A stretch of 64,000 nt of DNA from Bacillota bacterium (GTDB lineage Bacteria; Bacillota; Clostridia; Lachnospirales; Lachnospiraceae). Positions 63,839-64,000 of the stretch are shown here, one piece after another; position 1 is the first letter of the stretch; every line of letters begins with the position of its first letter. The stretch covers positions 247,440 through 311,439 of the forward strand of contig JAEYLX010000019.1 of assembly GCA_023407575.1 (NCBI GenBank). The letters are read 5' to 3'. The translations under genes and the position numbers were made by a program. The notes under the pieces were generated by a model that saw nothing but the letters and a program-made list of their open reading frames with translations, was not told where the DNA came from and searched no databases.

Positions 63839-64000
63839 TTATTCCATTACAATATTGGCTTGGTTAAGCTGTTCTATAAACTGTTCGGTATCCTTTCTTG
63901 CAATCTCTGGATTCACATCATACTCTTCTATTAAAGCATCCACTATTTGAGGCAACTCTTCCTTTAAGGTTAACCTCTTCCAAAGAAAGGCTGCGGTTTC
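63839..64000 (-). CDS. PqqD-like peptide carrier (RRE), C-terminal part, cut by window edge
   Basis: The 53 C-terminal codons, with stop at 63839-63841: LWKRLTLKEELPQIVDALIEEY, VNPEIARKDTEQFIEQL, then NQANIVME. Matches the C-terminus of PqqD-family RiPP recognition elements, which present the precursor to the radical SAM enzyme. The N-terminal part lies beyond 64000. 16 bp before the radical SAM gene. Confidence 0.8.
   Translation of the reverse strand, partial: ETAAFLWKRLTLKEELPQIVDALIEEYDVNPEIARKDTEQFIEQLNQANIVME

Overview
The window looks like chromosomal DNA from an anaerobic, endospore-forming, motile, plant- or glycan-degrading member of the Lachnospiraceae (Clostridium/Lachnoclostridium phytofermentans-like). 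This is an inference from low-GC DNA, strong AGGAGG-type ribosome binding sites, many chemoreceptors, LacI-controlled sugar ABC operons without their own ATPase, and the overall protein style. No rRNA or tRNA gene, insertion sequence or CRISPR array was recognised.

Region by region. 1-4300: start of a type I-C CRISPR-Cas operon on the minus strand (cas3, cas5c, and cas8c cut by the left edge) behind a consensus promoter. 4.3-17 kb: an ArsC/Spx-like thioredoxin-fold protein, a membrane chemoreceptor, a CBS/DRTGG manganese pyrophosphatase preceded by and overlapping a Phd/RelE-type toxin-antitoxin pair, a subtilase, an EAL-HDOD protein, a second chemoreceptor and a receiver-PAS-kinase protein. 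17-22 kb: a secreted Ig-like/transglutaminase-like protein, a 2Fe-2S/ASKHA (RACo-like) reactivase and an intracellular GH26-like hydrolase.

22-34 kb is an amino-sugar/galactosyl-hexosamine utilisation island. It holds a Gfo/Idh/MocA oxidoreductase plus a three-component sugar ABC transporter, a salvage operon (nucleotidyltransferase, NahK-like kinase, GalE), and a divergent LacI regulator followed by nagB and nagA. The palindrome GTTTAnTAAAC lies at both the LacI and oxidoreductase promoters, which suggests one regulon. 34-44 kb: a SulP transporter, an FtsH-like protease, an orphan hypothetical protein, motAB, an LtaS-like sulfatase and a GH2 enzyme. 44.4-51.8 kb is a starch/maltodextrin locus: LacI regulator, MalF/MalG/MalE, a cytoplasmic GH13 enzyme and a predicted wall-anchored CBM26 protein, with a perfect 11+11 bp inverted repeat in the divergent promoter.

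51.9-55 kb: two tandem Cys-rich paralogous small proteins, each preceded by a CATAnnnTA box of the mother-cell sporulation type, then a soluble chemoreceptor with a C-terminal sensor-like domain, and RidA. 55.2-64 kb is one tightly packed minus-strand operon that joins a peptide-modification cassette (PqqD-like carrier, radical SAM/SPASM enzyme, 106-residue peptide with an EF-hand-like loop, HPr-kinase-like enzyme, S24/S26 peptidase) to a capsule-control cassette (CpsB phosphatase, an Ig-like membrane protein, two Wzz/BY-kinase fusions, an LCP ligase). This last operon and the tandem Cys-rich proteins are the best candidates for undescribed biology.
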